Assembly: GCF_004348975.1 (NCBI RefSeq)
Contig: NZ_SMFP01000006.1
Location: forward strand, 186,001-250,000
Length of the DNA stretch: 64,000 bases
Origin: Antarcticimicrobium sediminis
Lineage (GTDB): Bacteria > Pseudomonadota > Alphaproteobacteria > Rhodobacterales > Rhodobacteraceae
Direction: 5' to 3'
The notes under the pieces were generated by a model. The model was not told the DNA's origin. It searched no databases and saw only the letters and a program-made list of their open reading frames with translations. This document shows, in pieces, positions 9,089 through 18,824 of the stretch. Numbering within the stretch: position 1 is the stretch's first letter; each line of letters begins with the position of its first letter. The position numbers and the translations under genes are program-made.

Positions 9089-9154
9089 GCGCGGCCCCTT
9101 GTGCTTTTTCGTTGTCCACCTGCGCCCGCCAAAGGCGCAAGCGCGTCCTGCCGC

Positions 9155-10672
9155 CTATACATGCGCCACCTCCATGCCATGAGCCCCGCCCATCATCAGC
9201 CCGATTTCCTCGACCGTCAGCCCGGTGGTGGAGCGCGGCGTACTCAGCCGTCCTTCGTTCAACGCCGCAAAGCGGTCGGCGATTTCCATCAATTCATCCA
9301 GATCCTGACTGATGCAGACCACCGCGGTCCCCTCTGCTGCCAGATCCAGAAGCGCTTGCCGGATCGCCGCCGCGGCCGCCGCATCCACGCCCCAGGTCGG
9401 CTGGTTCACCACCAAGACCTTCGGGCCCTGCAAGACCTCGCGCCCGATCACGAATTTCTGCAAATTCCCGCCCGACAGCGACCGTGCCGCGTTTTCAGGT
9501 CCCGGTGTGCGCACGTCAAACGCCTCGATGATCCGCTCGGCAAATTCCCGCGCCGCGCCCCATTTCAGAAACCCGTTGCTGACCAGATTTTCCCGTACCG
9601 CCCCGGTCAACAGCGCGTTCTCGGTCAGGCTCATGTCGGGGGCGGCGGCATGGCCCAGCCGCTCTTCCGGGGCGGTCAGCAGGCCTAGGGCCCGCCGCGC
9701 CGCCGGTCCCATCCGTCCGATCGGCTCGCCCAGCAGCTTGACCGCGCCCGCCTCGGTCAGGATTTCGCCCGACAGGACGCCCAGCAATTCCTCTTGCCCG
9801 TTGCCCGCGACCCCGCCGATGCCGACGATTTCGCCCTGTTGCACGGTCAGATGCACATTCTTCAGCGCGGTGCCAAAGGCCGAGGGCGAGGGCGCCGACA
9901 ACCCGGAAATGTCCAACGCCACTTCGCCCAAGGCGCGCCCGGCCCGTTCCGGCGTCTTCAGCGCACTGCCCACCATCAACTCGGCCATGTCGCGCGCCGT
10001 GGTCTCGCGCGGGGTGCAGGTGCCCACCACCTTGCCCAGCCGCAGGATCGTCGCGGTGTCGCACAGCGTGCGGATCTCTTCCAGCTTGTGCGAAATATAC
10101 AGGATCGAGGTGCCTTCGCCGCGCAGCTTTTCCAGCGTCTTGAACAGAATTTGAACCTCTTGCGGTGTCAGCACGCTGGTCGGCTCATCCATGATCAACA
10201 GCTTCGGGTCCTGCAACAGACAGCGAATGATCTCGACCCGCTGGCGCTCCCCCGCTGACAGATCCCCCACCGTGCGGAACGGGTCCAGCGGCAGGCCATA
10301 GGTCTCCGACACTTCGCGGATCCGTGCGGCCAGATCGCGCATCGGCGGCGGGTTCTCCATCCCCAGCGCGATGTTTTCCGCCACGTTGAGCGCATCGAAC
10401 AGCGAGAAATGCTGAAACACCATGGCGATGCCATCGGCCCGCGCCGCGCGGGGCTCCCCCGGCGCATAGCTTTGCCCGCGCAACTCCATCGTGCCGCTGT
10501 CGGGCTTGACCAGACCATAGATCATCTTGACCAGCGTCGATTTCCCGGCGCCGTTCTCGCCAAGCAGCGCGTGCACCTCGCCGACACCGATCTTGAACGA
10601 GATGTCGTCATTGGCCACCACCCCGGGATAGGCTTTGGTCAGCCCGTTCAGGCTCAGCAATACTTGGCTCAC
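9155..10672 (-). CDS. ABC transporter ATP-binding protein, BMP/NupO-type (two NBDs)
   Basis: A 505-residue ATPase with two tandem nucleotide-binding domains, as in RbsA/NupO proteins. The first has Walker A GENGAGKST near residue 36, signature LSAGERQRVEI and Walker B LLIMDEPTSVL. The second has the usual degenerate Walker A (GVAGNGQEE) and signature LSGGNLQKF. The long open frame extends to 10912, but that extension overlaps xdhC. The GTG at 10672 gives the normal N-terminus (SQVLLSLNGLTKAYPG) and overlaps the xdhC stop as GTGA. This overlap ties uptake to the xanthine dehydrogenase genes in one transcript. Confidence 0.9.
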   Translation of the reverse strand: MSQVLLSLNGLTKAYPGVVANDDISFKIGVGEVHALLGENGAGKSTLVKMIYGLVKPDSGTMELRGQSYAPGEPRAARADGIAMVFQHFSLFDALNVAENIALGMENPPPMRDLAARIREVSETYGLPLDPFRTVGDLSAGERQRVEIIRCLLQDPKLLIMDEPTSVLTPQEVQILFKTLEKLRGEGTSILYISHKLEEIRTLCDTATILRLGKVVGTCTPRETTARDMAELMVGSALKTPERAGRALGEVALDISGLSAPSPSAFGTALKNVHLTVQQGEIVGIGGVAGNGQEELLGVLSGEILTEAGAVKLLGEPIGRMGPAARRALGLLTAPEERLGHAAAPDMSLTENALLTGAVRENLVSNGFLKWGAAREFAERIIEAFDVRTPGPENAARSLSGGNLQKFVIGREVLQGPKVLVVNQPTWGVDAAAAAAIRQALLDLAAEGTAVVCISQDLDELMEIADRFAALNEGRLSTPRSTTGLTVEEIGLMMGGAHGMEVAHV

Positions 10673-11607
10673 GCACGTCGCTCCTTTGTCTGTGCCGTCT
10701 GGGCGGTCTGGCGCATCAACTGCGCTGCCACGCCAATGGCGATTTGCTGCGGATGTTTGCCCAGCCCCGGATCGCCAATCGGGCAGGTGATCCGCGCGAT
10801 CTGCTCCGGTGCATGGCCCAGCGCCCGCAACCGCGACCGGAACCGTGCCCATTTCGTAGCCGATCCGATCAGCCCCGCAAAGCCAAAGCCGTGCGACAAC
10901 AGCCGGTGGCACAGTTCCAGATCCAGCGCATGGGAATAGGTCACGATCAGATGCTCGGCCCGTACCGGCGCATGGCGTACCAGTTCAGCCGGATGGACGG
11001 CAGGCAGCACCGTGACCGCCTCCGGCACGCGCTCGGGAAATCGCTCTGGCCCGGTATCGACCCATGTGATCGCCAGATCGGGCAGCGGCGACAATACATC
11101 GACCAGCGCGCGGCCCACATGCCCGGCGCCCCAGATCCAAAGATCGCGTGCCGACCGTGTCACCGGCTCGGCCATCCAGCCCTCGATCAGCGCCGGCTCC
11201 GGTCCCACGCCACGATCCCGCGCGGTGGCAAGGATGCGACGCACCGCCAGCGGCATTGCCGTTGCCGCCGCAATGGGGCGGGCGATCACCTCCCCCTCCA
11301 GCGCCGCAACGGCCTTGGCGTCGTAGATTTCGCTCAACAGGCTCACCGCCCCGCCGCAGCATTGGCCCAGCTCCGGCCCCAGCGCGTGGCGCGTCAACCG
11401 GCGGGTCTCGCGCTGATCCCGGGCCGCCTGCGCCGCCGCAAATTCCAGCGCGCCGCCGCCGATGGTGCCGCTTTGTCCGCCTTGCCAGACCAGCATCGCC
11501 GCCCCGACCTCGCGCGGGGACGATCCGCGCAGATCCGCGATCACCACCCGCGTCACCCGCTGATGCCGCGCCACCGCCGATTTCAGCGCGCCCAGATCAA
11601 AGCTCAT
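10669..11607 (-). CDS. xdhC: Xanthine dehydrogenase accessory protein XdhC
   Basis: A 312-residue XdhC/CoxI-family protein. XdhC binds the molybdenum cofactor and helps supply its sulfurated form to XdhB. Visible markers are GGGALEF near residue 70, the LGQCCGGAVSL cysteine pair, and the C-terminal Rossmann part (WIWGAGHVGRALV; FAGLIGSATKWARF). The frame is open to 11691, but the ATG at 11607 gives the expected N-terminus MSFDLGAL and overlaps xdhB by only 11 bp. Its stop overlaps the GTG start of the transporter ATPase, so accessory protein and importer are translationally coupled. Confidence 0.9.
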   Translation of the reverse strand: MSFDLGALKSAVARHQRVTRVVIADLRGSSPREVGAAMLVWQGGQSGTIGGGALEFAAAQAARDQRETRRLTRHALGPELGQCCGGAVSLLSEIYDAKAVAALEGEVIARPIAAATAMPLAVRRILATARDRGVGPEPALIEGWMAEPVTRSARDLWIWGAGHVGRALVDVLSPLPDLAITWVDTGPERFPERVPEAVTVLPAVHPAELVRHAPVRAEHLIVTYSHALDLELCHRLLSHGFGFAGLIGSATKWARFRSRLRALGHAPEQIARITCPIGDPGLGKHPQQIAIGVAAQLMRQTAQTAQTKERRA

Positions 11608-13954
11608 CGCGCATCCCCCGGATCGCCGCCCAAACCCGCTCTGGCGTCGCCGGTGCATCCAGATCGGGATAGGCCGCACCACAAGAGGCAACCGCGTCGC
11701 TCAGCGCCAGAAAGGCCGAGATCCCCAGCATGAAAGGCGGCTCCCCCACCGCCTTGGAGCGATAGATCGTATCCTCCCGGTTGCGCCCGTCCCACAGCGC
11801 CACGTTAAAGATATCGGGCTGATCGGAAAACGCCGGGATCTTGTAGGTGCTCGGCGCATGGGTGCGCAGCCGCCCGGCGTCATCCCAGACCAGCTCCTCG
11901 GTGGTCAGCCAGCCCGCGCCCTGCACATAGCCGCCCTCGACCTGACCGATATCCAGTGCCGGGTTCAGGCTGGCACCCGCGTCATGCAGAATATCGGCGC
12001 GCAGAATGCGGTATTCGCCGCTGCGGGTGTCCACCGCTACCTCTGTGACCGCCGCGCCATAGGCGAAATAATAGAACGGTCGCCCGGTCCCCTTCAGCCG
12101 GTCCCAGGCCAGTTTTGGCGTCTTGTAGAACCCGGTCGCCGACAGGCTGACCCGCCCCTCGTAACAGCGCGCCGCCGCCTCGGCAAAGCTCAGCACCTCG
12201 CCGCCGACCTCGACCTGATCATCGACAAAGCGCACCTGCTTGCGGCTGGTCTGATGCTGCTCGGCCAGATAGGCCGCCATCCGGTCGCGGATCTCGTCAC
12301 AGGCCGCCTTCACCGCCATCCCGTTCAGGTCCGACCCGGACGAAGCCGCCGTGGCGGAGGTATTGGGCACCTTGGCGGTGTCCGTCGCGGTGATCTTGAC
12401 CGCGCCCAGCCCAATCCCGAACCGGCTGGCCGCCACCTGCGCCACCTTCTGGAACAGCCCCTGTCCCATCTCGGTGCCGCCATGGTTCAGATGCACCGAT
12501 CCATCCTGATAGACATGCACCAAGGCCCCGGCCTGATTCAGATGCGTCAGGGTAAAGGAGATCCCGAACTTCACCGGCGAAAACCCGATCCCCTTCTTGA
12601 TCGCCCCATGCGCGCTATTCCACTGCGCCACCGCCTGCTTGCGCGCGTCATAATCCGCGCTCTCCAGCAAGGCCGCGGTGATCCCGTGCAGCTCGAAATC
12701 CTCGATCACCTGACCATAGGGCGTGCTCTGGGGCAGGGCGTCGCGCCCGGTTTTTTTCTGGCCGGAACTACTCCGGGGGGGCTCCGCAGGAGCGGGGGCA
12801 GCGCCCCCTTGGGCGGCTGCATAATAATTGCGCCGACGCAATTCGACCGGCTCGATCCCGAGCTGATGCGCGGCATGATCCATCAGCCGCTCGATCCCCA
12901 GCACACCCTGCGGCCCGCCAAAGCCGCGATAGGCGGTGGCGCTCTGGGTGTTGGTCTTCAACCGGTGGCTCTCGATCCGGGCATGGGGCAGCAGATAGGC
13001 GTTGTCGGCATGCAGCATCGCCCGATCCGCCACCGGCAAGGATAGATCCATCGCCCAGCCACAGCGGGCGTATTGCACGAACTCGACGCCCGCGATCCGG
13101 CCCTCGGCATCGAAGCCGGCGCGATAGGTGATGCGGAAATCATGGCGCTTGCCGGTGATCACCATGTCGTCGTCGCGGTCATAGCGCATCTTGCAAGGCC
13201 GCCCGGTCGCGCGCGCCGCAATGGCACAGGACACCGCCAGCGCATTGCCCTGGCTTTCCTTGCCGCCAAAGCCGCCACCCATGCGCCGCACCTCGACCCG
13301 CACCGCGTGCATCGCCAGCCCCAGCGCCTCGGCCACCTTGTGCTGGATCTCCGTCGGGTGCTGGGTCGAGGAATGGACCAGCATATCGCCGCCCTCCTGC
13401 GGCAGCGCCAGCGCCGCTTGCCCTTCCAGATAGAAATGCTCCTGCCCGCCCATCTCGAAGGCGCCCTCAACCACATGCGCCGCCCCGGCGATCGCCGTCG
13501 CCGCATCGCCCTTGCTCCAGATCACCGGCCCGCCCTCGAACCGGCTGTCCGCCGCCAGCGCCTGATCAATGGTCAGGATCGGGGCCTCTTCGGTGATCGT
13601 AAGATCGCCCAGCTTGGCCGCCTTGCGCGCCGCCAGATGGCTCTCGGCCACCACCAGAAACACCGGTTGGCCGACATAGTTCACCCGGTCGACCGCCAGC
13701 AAGGGCTCGTCATGCACCGAGGGCGAGACATCATTGGCAAAGGGCAGATCTTCGGCGGTCATCACCGCCAGTACGCCGGGGGCGGCGCGCACCGCCGCCA
13801 GATCCATCGCCTCGATCTTTCCGCGCGCCACCGGACTCAGACCAAAGGCCAGATGCAGCGCATCGCGCGGGGTGGGAATGTCGTCGATATAGCGCGCCGC
13901 GCCGGTCACATGCAGGCGCGCGGCGTCATGGGGCAGGGGGCTGGTCACGCTCAT
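11597..13954 (-). CDS. xdhB: Xanthine dehydrogenase large (molybdopterin) subunit XdhB
   Basis: A 785-residue molybdenum subunit that hydroxylates hypoxanthine and xanthine to urate. Family motifs include GGGFGGKES, the [10 protein letters not shown] substrate/Mo loop and [14 protein letters not shown] near the centre. It overlaps xdhA by ATGA and xdhC by 11 bp. One odd feature is a low-complexity segment of about 30 residues near residues 377-407 ([17 protein letters not shown]), placed before the conserved STPYGQ. It is encoded by hairpin-forming, repeat-like DNA (12735-12825). Relatives, as I recall them, have a short linker there. The frame is kept, so the protein is probably still functional. 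Confidence 0.93.
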   Translation of the reverse strand: MSVTSPLPHDAARLHVTGAARYIDDIPTPRDALHLAFGLSPVARGKIEAMDLAAVRAAPGVLAVMTAEDLPFANDVSPSVHDEPLLAVDRVNYVGQPVFLVVAESHLAARKAAKLGDLTITEEAPILTIDQALAADSRFEGGPVIWSKGDAATAIAGAAHVVEGAFEMGGQEHFYLEGQAALALPQEGGDMLVHSSTQHPTEIQHKVAEALGLAMHAVRVEVRRMGGGFGGKESQGNALAVSCAIAARATGRPCKMRYDRDDDMVITGKRHDFRITYRAGFDAEGRIAGVEFVQYARCGWAMDLSLPVADRAMLHADNAYLLPHARIESHRLKTNTQSATAYRGFGGPQGVLGIERLMDHAAHQLGIEPVELRRRNYYAAAQGGAAPAPAEPPRSSSGQKKTGRDALPQSTPYGQVIEDFELHGITAALLESADYDARKQAVAQWNSAHGAIKKGIGFSPVKFGISFTLTHLNQAGALVHVYQDGSVHLNHGGTEMGQGLFQKVAQVAASRFGIGLGAVKITATDTAKVPNTSATAASSGSDLNGMAVKAACDEIRDRMAAYLAEQHQTSRKQVRFVDDQVEVGGEVLSFAEAAARCYEGRVSLSATGFYKTPKLAWDRLKGTGRPFYYFAYGAAVTEVAVDTRSGEYRILRADILHDAGASLNPALDIGQVEGGYVQGAGWLTTEELVWDDAGRLRTHAPSTYKIPAFSDQPDIFNVALWDGRNREDTIYRSKAVGEPPFMLGISAFLALSDAVASCGAAYPDLDAPATPERVWAAIRGMRDEL
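12735..12825. repeat. Palindromic repeat-like insertion inside xdhB
   Basis: On the coding strand this stretch reads through GGGGGCGCTGCCCCC and CTCCTGCGGAG, two self-complementary blocks, then CCCCCCGGAGTAGTTCCGG and CCAGAAAAAAACC. The last part resembles the GGAGTATTTTGACCAAGAAG half of the intergenic repeat at 651-685. It adds about 30 residues in frame at roughly codon 377-407. Confidence 0.6.
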
Positions 13955-15327
13955 GCCGACACCTCCAGCACCGAGACCATCTCGCCCATGTCCTCGGCAA
14001 AGTACCGTTCCAACATCGCCCGCGCTGTTTCCAGACGATAGCGCGCGCTGGCGCGCATGTCGCTCATCGGGGCGAAATCATCGTCGAACCCGGCCTGCGC
14101 CATGCGGATCGTGTCACCCTCCCACGGTTGCCCCAGCAGCGCGCTTTCCACATGCGCCGCCCGCTGCGGTACACCAGCCATGCCGCCAAAGGCAATCCGC
14201 GCGGCGGTGACGATCCCATCTTCGACCCGGACATTGAAACAACCGCACAGCGCCGAGATGTCCTGATCGAACCGTTTCGACAGCTTATAGCATTTCAGCC
14301 GGTCGTCCTGACGCGGGAAGCTCACCGCTTCGACGAATTCGCCGGGCTGACGGTCTTGCTTGCCATAGGCGATAAAGAACGCCTCCAACGGCATCGCCCG
14401 CCGCTCTGCCCCGCGCCGCAGATGCACCACCGCGTCCAGCGCGATCAGCGCCGGCGGGTTGTCCCCGATCGGCGAGCCATTGGCGATATTGCCCCCCACC
14501 GTCGCCGCCCCGCGCACCTGGGTCGAGCCGTAGCGCCGGATCATCTGCGCGTAAGACGGATGCAGCGCTTCGATGGCCGCGCCAAAGGTATTCATGTCGG
14601 TCATAGCGCCGACCCGAACCTCGTGTTCGCCGATCTCGACTCCGCGGAGGTCAGCGCAGCGGTTGAGAAAGATCATCGGCTCCGGCTCGCGCAGCGCCTT
14701 GGTCACCCAGAGCCCGACATCTGTGGCCCCGGCCACCAGCGTCGCCTCCGGGTGCGCCGCATAAAGATCGGCCAGCGCATCGGCGCTTTCGGGGCTGGCG
14801 GGCAGGGCGGGCACCTTATTATTCTTGGTCAGCCACGCGGCGTCCGACACCATCCATTCTGGCACCGGCTGCTCTGCCGCTGCCTGCGCCGCGCGCAGGA
14901 TCGGGGCATAGCCGGTGCAGCGGCACAGGTTGCCCGCCAGCGCTGTCGCGTGGTCGCGCTCGCCGTTCAGATGCGCCACAGCCATCGACAGGATGAAGCC
15001 GGGCGTGCAGAACCCGCACTGGCTGCCATGATGGTCGATCATCGCCTGTTGCACCGGATGCAACTGGCCCTCGGGCCCGGAAATTCCCTCGACCGTGCGC
15101 ACCGCCTTGCCATGCAGCTGCGGCAGGAACAGGATGCAGGCATTGAGCGCCCGCGCCCCGGTCCCATCCGTCACCATCACCGTGCAGGCACCGCAATCGC
15201 CCTCGTTGCAGCCCTCTTTGGTGCCGTTCAGCCCGCGCGTCTCGCGCAGCCAGTCCAGCAATGTGCGCGTCGGTGTCGTTTCCGACATCTCAACAGCCTC
15301 TCCGTTCAGAAGAAACCTGATTTTCAT
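13951..15327 (-). CDS. xdhA: Xanthine dehydrogenase small (2Fe-2S/FAD) subunit XdhA
   Basis: A 458-residue electron-transfer subunit. The N-terminal plant-type [2Fe-2S] domain has Cys40, 45, 48 and 64 (CNEGDCGAC). The second [2Fe-2S] domain has Cys104, 107, 135 and 137 (CGFCTPG and CRCTGY). A FAD_binding_5 domain follows from about residue 170 ([23 protein letters not shown]), then the CO_deh_flav_C domain. It passes electrons from the Mo site in XdhB through FeS and FAD to NAD+. It is the first gene of the minus-strand operon xdhABC-ABC importer, so the promoter should lie in the 770-bp gap upstream. The ATG at 15327 gives the standard [10 protein letters not shown] start. Confidence 0.93.
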   Translation of the reverse strand: MKIRFLLNGEAVEMSETTPTRTLLDWLRETRGLNGTKEGCNEGDCGACTVMVTDGTGARALNACILFLPQLHGKAVRTVEGISGPEGQLHPVQQAMIDHHGSQCGFCTPGFILSMAVAHLNGERDHATALAGNLCRCTGYAPILRAAQAAAEQPVPEWMVSDAAWLTKNNKVPALPASPESADALADLYAAHPEATLVAGATDVGLWVTKALREPEPMIFLNRCADLRGVEIGEHEVRVGAMTDMNTFGAAIEALHPSYAQMIRRYGSTQVRGAATVGGNIANGSPIGDNPPALIALDAVVHLRRGAERRAMPLEAFFIAYGKQDRQPGEFVEAVSFPRQDDRLKCYKLSKRFDQDISALCGCFNVRVEDGIVTAARIAFGGMAGVPQRAAHVESALLGQPWEGDTIRMAQAGFDDDFAPMSDMRASARYRLETARAMLERYFAEDMGEMVSVLEVSA

Positions 15328-15714
15328 ATTTGAAACCGGTCGCCTTACCCCGTTGTACCCTCAGCTGCCCTGTTCCGATGCGACGTAGAAAAAGGGCGGG
15401 TCTTTCTGCCTGTTGCACAAGGTTAGAAACAGGCCCGGCTTCGACGCAAGGAAAACCGAAAGGCGGTGGGACGCGCACAGGTTGCGACATTCTGACCGGG
15501 GGGACTTGAAAGCGATAAAAAACCCATATTTACAGTGTGTTATGCCTGTTTATGGCGCGGTGGGCCGCGGAAAGTCTTTCAAGATATTCCGAACAATAGC
15601 GCCCGTTTTCTCGGCATTTCATCAGGTTTCACAATCCTGCCCCTGAAAACCGACTCGATGCGGTATCGTCTAGGTTGAAGCAGATTGCCGCGCAGGACGG
15701 TCCCGGAACCGGGT

Positions 15715-15737
15715 GATTTGCAACGCGCAGGCAAATC
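15715..15737. repeat. Perfect 7-bp inverted repeat
   Basis: GATTTGC (15715-15721) and GCAAATC (15731-15737) flank a nine-base spacer. It may be a protein-binding site or a hairpin; no binding protein can be named. Confidence 0.5.
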
Positions 15738-15775
15738 CGGGGCTGTTTGTGGAACGCCCGCGCCCCCCTCACACG

Positions 15776-15802
15776 AAAAAGGGCAGGGCCCAGGCCCCGC
15801 CC
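15776..15802 (-). terminator. Orphan rho-independent terminator on the minus strand
   Basis: Read on the minus strand, GGGCGGGGCC and GGCCCTGCCC form a stem with one mismatch, followed by TTTTTCG. No minus-strand gene lies between this hairpin and lepA, which is on the plus strand. It could therefore end an unannotated small RNA. Confidence 0.5.
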
Positions 15803-16096
15803 CGTCTCGGGAGGTTGTTTTCTGCACCGGTCTGTCCGGGTCAGCTACTGCTCTTGCCTCGTTCCGCCTCTGTCGTGCGGTTGTTTCGATATTAGAAACA
15901 TTAGGTTTCGAATGTGGCGAAAATAAGGAGGGCACCGCGCCCCATCTGACCCGCCGCCCGACCCGCCGTTCAACCCGCCGCTCACCCTCGCACACAACCC
16001 TGCGCCGACCTCGCGCGGCCCGCCACAGGCGCAACTGCGCGCAGCCCCTTGCCTGCGTGCTTGACGGGCCTTGTTTTCCCATACATATCGCTCTTC

Positions 16097-17896
16097 ATGA
16101 TCGATCTCGCCCATATCCGCAATTTCTCCATCGTCGCCCATATCGACCACGGGAAATCCACGCTCGCCGACCGCCTGATCCAGGAGACTGGAACAGTGCT
16201 GGACCGCGACATGAAGGAACAGATGCTCGATGCCATGGATATCGAGCGCGAGCGCGGCATCACCATCAAGGCCAACACCGTGCGGCTGGAATATACCGCC
16301 GACAATGGCGAAACCTATATCCTCAACCTGATCGACACCCCCGGTCACGTCGATTTCGCCTATGAGGTCTCCCGCTCCATGCGCGCGGTCGAAGGCTCTC
16401 TCTTGGTCGTCGACAGCACCCAGGGGGTCGAGGCGCAGACGCTGGCGAACGTGTATCACGCGCTCGACGCCGATCATGAAATCGTGCCGGTGTTCAACAA
16501 GATCGACCTGCCTGCCTCTGACGTCAGCCGCGTCGCCGAACAGGTCGAGGACGTGATCGGCATCGACGCCTCCGGCGCCATCGCGGTTTCGGCCAAGACC
16601 GGGCAGGGCATCCACGAGGTGCTGGAATCCATCGTCCATCACCTGCCCGCACCCAAGGGCACTCGCGATGCACCGCTCAAGGCGATGCTGGTCGATAGCT
16701 GGTACGATGCCTACCTTGGCGTGATCGTTCTGGTGCGGATCATGGATGGCGTGCTGAAAAAGGGCGAGCGCATCAAGATGATGCAGAACGGCTCGATCCA
16801 CCACGTCGACCGGATCGGCGTGTTCCGCCCCAAGATGCAGCCGGTGGACGAACTCGGCCCGGGCGAGATCGGCTTTCTCACCGCCTCGATCAAACAGGTG
16901 CGCGACACCCGCGTCGGCGATACCATCACGCATGAGAAAAAGGGCTGCGAAACCCCGCTGCCCGGCTTCAAACCCTCGGTCCCGGTGGTGTTCTGCGGTC
17001 TGTTCCCGGTGGATTCCTCGGAATTCGAGGATCTGCGCGACGCGATCGAGAAACTGGCCCTGAACGACGCCAGCTTTTCCTACGAGATGGAAACCTCGGC
17101 CGCGCTTGGCTTTGGCTTTCGCTGCGGCTTTCTCGGGCTGCTGCACCTCGAGGTGATCCGCGACCGGATCGAACGCGAATACAATATCGACCTGATCACC
17201 ACCGCGCCCTCCGTGGTCTATCACATCTACATGCGCGATGGCACCATGCGCGATCTGCACAACCCAGCCGACATGCCCGATCTGACCCATGTGGATCATA
17301 TCGAGGAGCCGCGGATCAAGGCGACCATTCTGGTCCCGGACGAATTCCTCGGCGACGTGCTGAAACTCTGCCAGGACCGCCGCGGCATTCAGGAGGAGCT
17401 GACCTATGCCGGCGCCCGCGCCATGGTGGTCTATGACCTGCCGCTGAACGAGGTGGTGTTCGATTTCTACGACCGGCTGAAATCGGTGTCCAAGGGCTAT
17501 GCCAGCTTTGACTACCAGATGACCGGCTATCGCACCGATTTCCTCGTCAAGATGCAGATCCTCGTCAATGACGAGCCGGTGGATGCGCTGTCAACCATGG
17601 TGCACCGGGATCGCGCCGATCTGCGTGGCCGCGCCATGGTCGAAAAGCTCAAGGACCTGATCCCGCGCCATATGTTCAAGATCCCGATCCAGGCCGCCAT
17701 CGGTGGCAAGGTGATCGCGCGCGAAACCCTGAGCGCCCTGCGCAAGGACGTGACTGCCAAATGCTATGGCGGCGACGCCACCCGCAAACGCAAGCTGCTG
17801 GACAAGCAGAAGGCGGGCAAGAAGAAGATGCGCCAATTCGGCAAAGTCGACATCCCGCAGGAAGCGTTTATTTCGGCCCTGAAAATGGACAGCTAA
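16097..17896 (+). CDS. lepA: Elongation factor 4 (LepA)
   Basis: A 599-residue translational GTPase of exactly the usual LepA length. G-motifs are AHIDHGKST (G1), DTPGHVDF (G3) and NKIDLP (G4). The C-terminal LepA-specific domain ends in [22 protein letters not shown], a segment with the basic tail expected for rRNA contact. It acts on ribosomes, where it is reported to help with stalled or incompletely assembled subunits. The frame is open back to 16049, but the ATG at 16097 gives the conserved N-terminus [15 protein letters not shown]. No clear Shine-Dalgarno sequence precedes it. Confidence 0.97.
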   Translation: MIDLAHIRNFSIVAHIDHGKSTLADRLIQETGTVLDRDMKEQMLDAMDIERERGITIKANTVRLEYTADNGETYILNLIDTPGHVDFAYEVSRSMRAVEGSLLVVDSTQGVEAQTLANVYHALDADHEIVPVFNKIDLPASDVSRVAEQVEDVIGIDASGAIAVSAKTGQGIHEVLESIVHHLPAPKGTRDAPLKAMLVDSWYDAYLGVIVLVRIMDGVLKKGERIKMMQNGSIHHVDRIGVFRPKMQPVDELGPGEIGFLTASIKQVRDTRVGDTITHEKKGCETPLPGFKPSVPVVFCGLFPVDSSEFEDLRDAIEKLALNDASFSYEMETSAALGFGFRCGFLGLLHLEVIRDRIEREYNIDLITTAPSVVYHIYMRDGTMRDLHNPADMPDLTHVDHIEEPRIKATILVPDEFLGDVLKLCQDRRGIQEELTYAGARAMVVYDLPLNEVVFDFYDRLKSVSKGYASFDYQMTGYRTDFLVKMQILVNDEPVDALSTMVHRDRADLRGRAMVEKLKDLIPRHMFKIPIQAAIGGKVIARETLSALRKDVTAKCYGGDATRKRKLLDKQKAGKKKMRQFGKVDIPQEAFISALKMDS

Positions 17897-17908
17897 AAGC
17901 TGTCCTTT
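17887..17908 (+). terminator. Terminator hairpin overlapping the lepA stop codon
   Basis: GGACAGCT and AGCTGTCC (17887-17894 and 17898-17905) form a perfect 8-bp stem with loop AAA, followed by TTT. The lepA stop codon lies inside the structure. Confidence 0.65.
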
Positions 17909-18226
17909 CACAGGGCCAGTGGGCGAAAGCGGTTGGCAAAGCCAACTGCGTGCCCACACCCCAGCCAATAAAGCGCCAGATACCCCACATCGCCCCGTCA
18001 GGGCGGGCTACCGTGCGCACATCACCCAAAACCCGTCCCGCCCGGCCTCTGGCCGGGCAGCGCCCGCCCCGCCCCCGTCGCACCGAAGGTGCGCCGCCTA
18101 TTGTCGGCACGCCTCCGGCGTGACGGGCGGGCGCTTCGCTTCCCACCCCGTCGGGCCGGGCGCTGCCCTTGGTGACCCAAGTGCATTGCGTCGAAAATCG
18201 AAAGATTTTGCCGGGTATCTTTCTGG
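17909..18226. repeat. Intergenic mosaic of short GC-rich hairpins
   Basis: No gene is evident here. The stretch carries several perfect hairpins in a row: GCCCGGCC-TCT-GGCCGGGC (18040-18058), CGCACC-GAA-GGTGCG (18079-18093) and CACGCC-TCC-GGCGTG (18108-18122). It ends with one copy of a 24-bp direct repeat (18146-18169) that recurs at 18708. The pattern suggests dispersed palindromic intergenic elements. Confidence 0.6.
18146..18169 (+). repeat. 24-bp direct repeat, copy 1
   Basis: This copy starts CCCCGTCGGGCCGGG and ends CGCTGCCCT. It is identical over 24 bases to 18708-18731. The two copies flank the hypothetical gene at 18227-18619. Confidence 0.8.
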
Positions 18227-18619
18227 CTAAGACTTGGGCTGAATGACCTCTGCCCGGTAATTCCTGAGGTACTCGGTCATCTGCCACCGGATCAGGTAGT
18301 CCCGATCAATGACCTGGTAGGCGATGTTCAGAGACTGCGCCACTGTCCGCACTTGGAACTCATATTGGTCCTCGCGTCCGTCCGTGTCGATCATCAACAC
18401 CATAGGGGCTTTGCCCGTCAGCAAGGCCGCAAAGGCCGCCTGATGAACGCTATCGATGGAACTGCGCTTGTCGAGCCCCACCTCGATCACCTGCGTGCTT
18501 GTCTCACAGTCCACGCGGATCCGGTGAAGGTCATAGCCAACCGAGTAGCCGTGAGAAACCTCCGTGGCGCCGTGCAGCATCAAGGTGCAGTAGATCGCGG
18601 CAAGAGCAAGCTCTGACAT
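18227..18619 (-). CDS. Hypothetical protein
   Basis: A 130-residue protein of unknown function with no recognised domain. The N-terminus (MSELALAAIYCTLMLHG) is mildly hydrophobic but lacks a convincing signal peptidase site. The body is mixed, soluble-looking sequence containing MVLMIDTDGREDQYEF. The gene is flanked by two identical 24-bp repeats and GC-rich hairpin elements, and is AT-richer than its neighbours. Both points are compatible with an accessory or mobile-acquired gene. The 18620-18707 upstream region has AT-rich GTTAATGATTCGTTAATC-like sequence that may hold its promoter. Confidence 0.55.
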   Translation of the reverse strand: MSELALAAIYCTLMLHGATEVSHGYSVGYDLHRIRVDCETSTQVIEVGLDKRSSIDSVHQAAFAALLTGKAPMVLMIDTDGREDQYEFQVRTVAQSLNIAYQVIDRDYLIRWQMTEYLRNYRAEVIQPKS

Positions 18620-18707
18620 GGATACAGCTCCTGCTCTCTGTGGTCATCAGGGTGTTAATGATTCGTTAATCATTCTTAACGCAAGGCCCTTTCCGTTGTC
18701 ATCCCTC

Positions 18708-18731
18708 CCCCGTCGGGCCGGGCGCTGCCCT
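18708..18731 (+). repeat. 24-bp direct repeat, copy 2
   Basis: Identical over 24 bases to 18146-18169. It lies between the hypothetical gene and the PhnA-like gene. Confidence 0.8.
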
Positions 18732-18824
18732 CCGCCCTTGATCGCCCCTCACACCGCCCCCTCTTCCCATCCCCCCTTCCACCCCCTATAGGCAACCGGA
18801 CACAACCTATCCGGAGCCTTATCC

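Larger units (their letters stand above)
15328..16096. other. Long intergenic region between divergent xdhA and lepA
   Basis: This 769-bp gap holds no reading frame I would call. Both operon promoters must lie here. Visible structures are an inverted repeat at 15715-15737 and a minus-strand terminator-like hairpin at 15776-15802. There is also a visibly AT-richer stretch around 15510-15640. No tRNA or known riboswitch was recognised. Confidence 0.6.

Noticed and set aside
15328-16096. Possible tRNA, 6S RNA or riboswitch in the long gap before lepA
   Set aside because: No T-arm, acceptor pairing or known riboswitch core could be recognised; only hairpins are reported.
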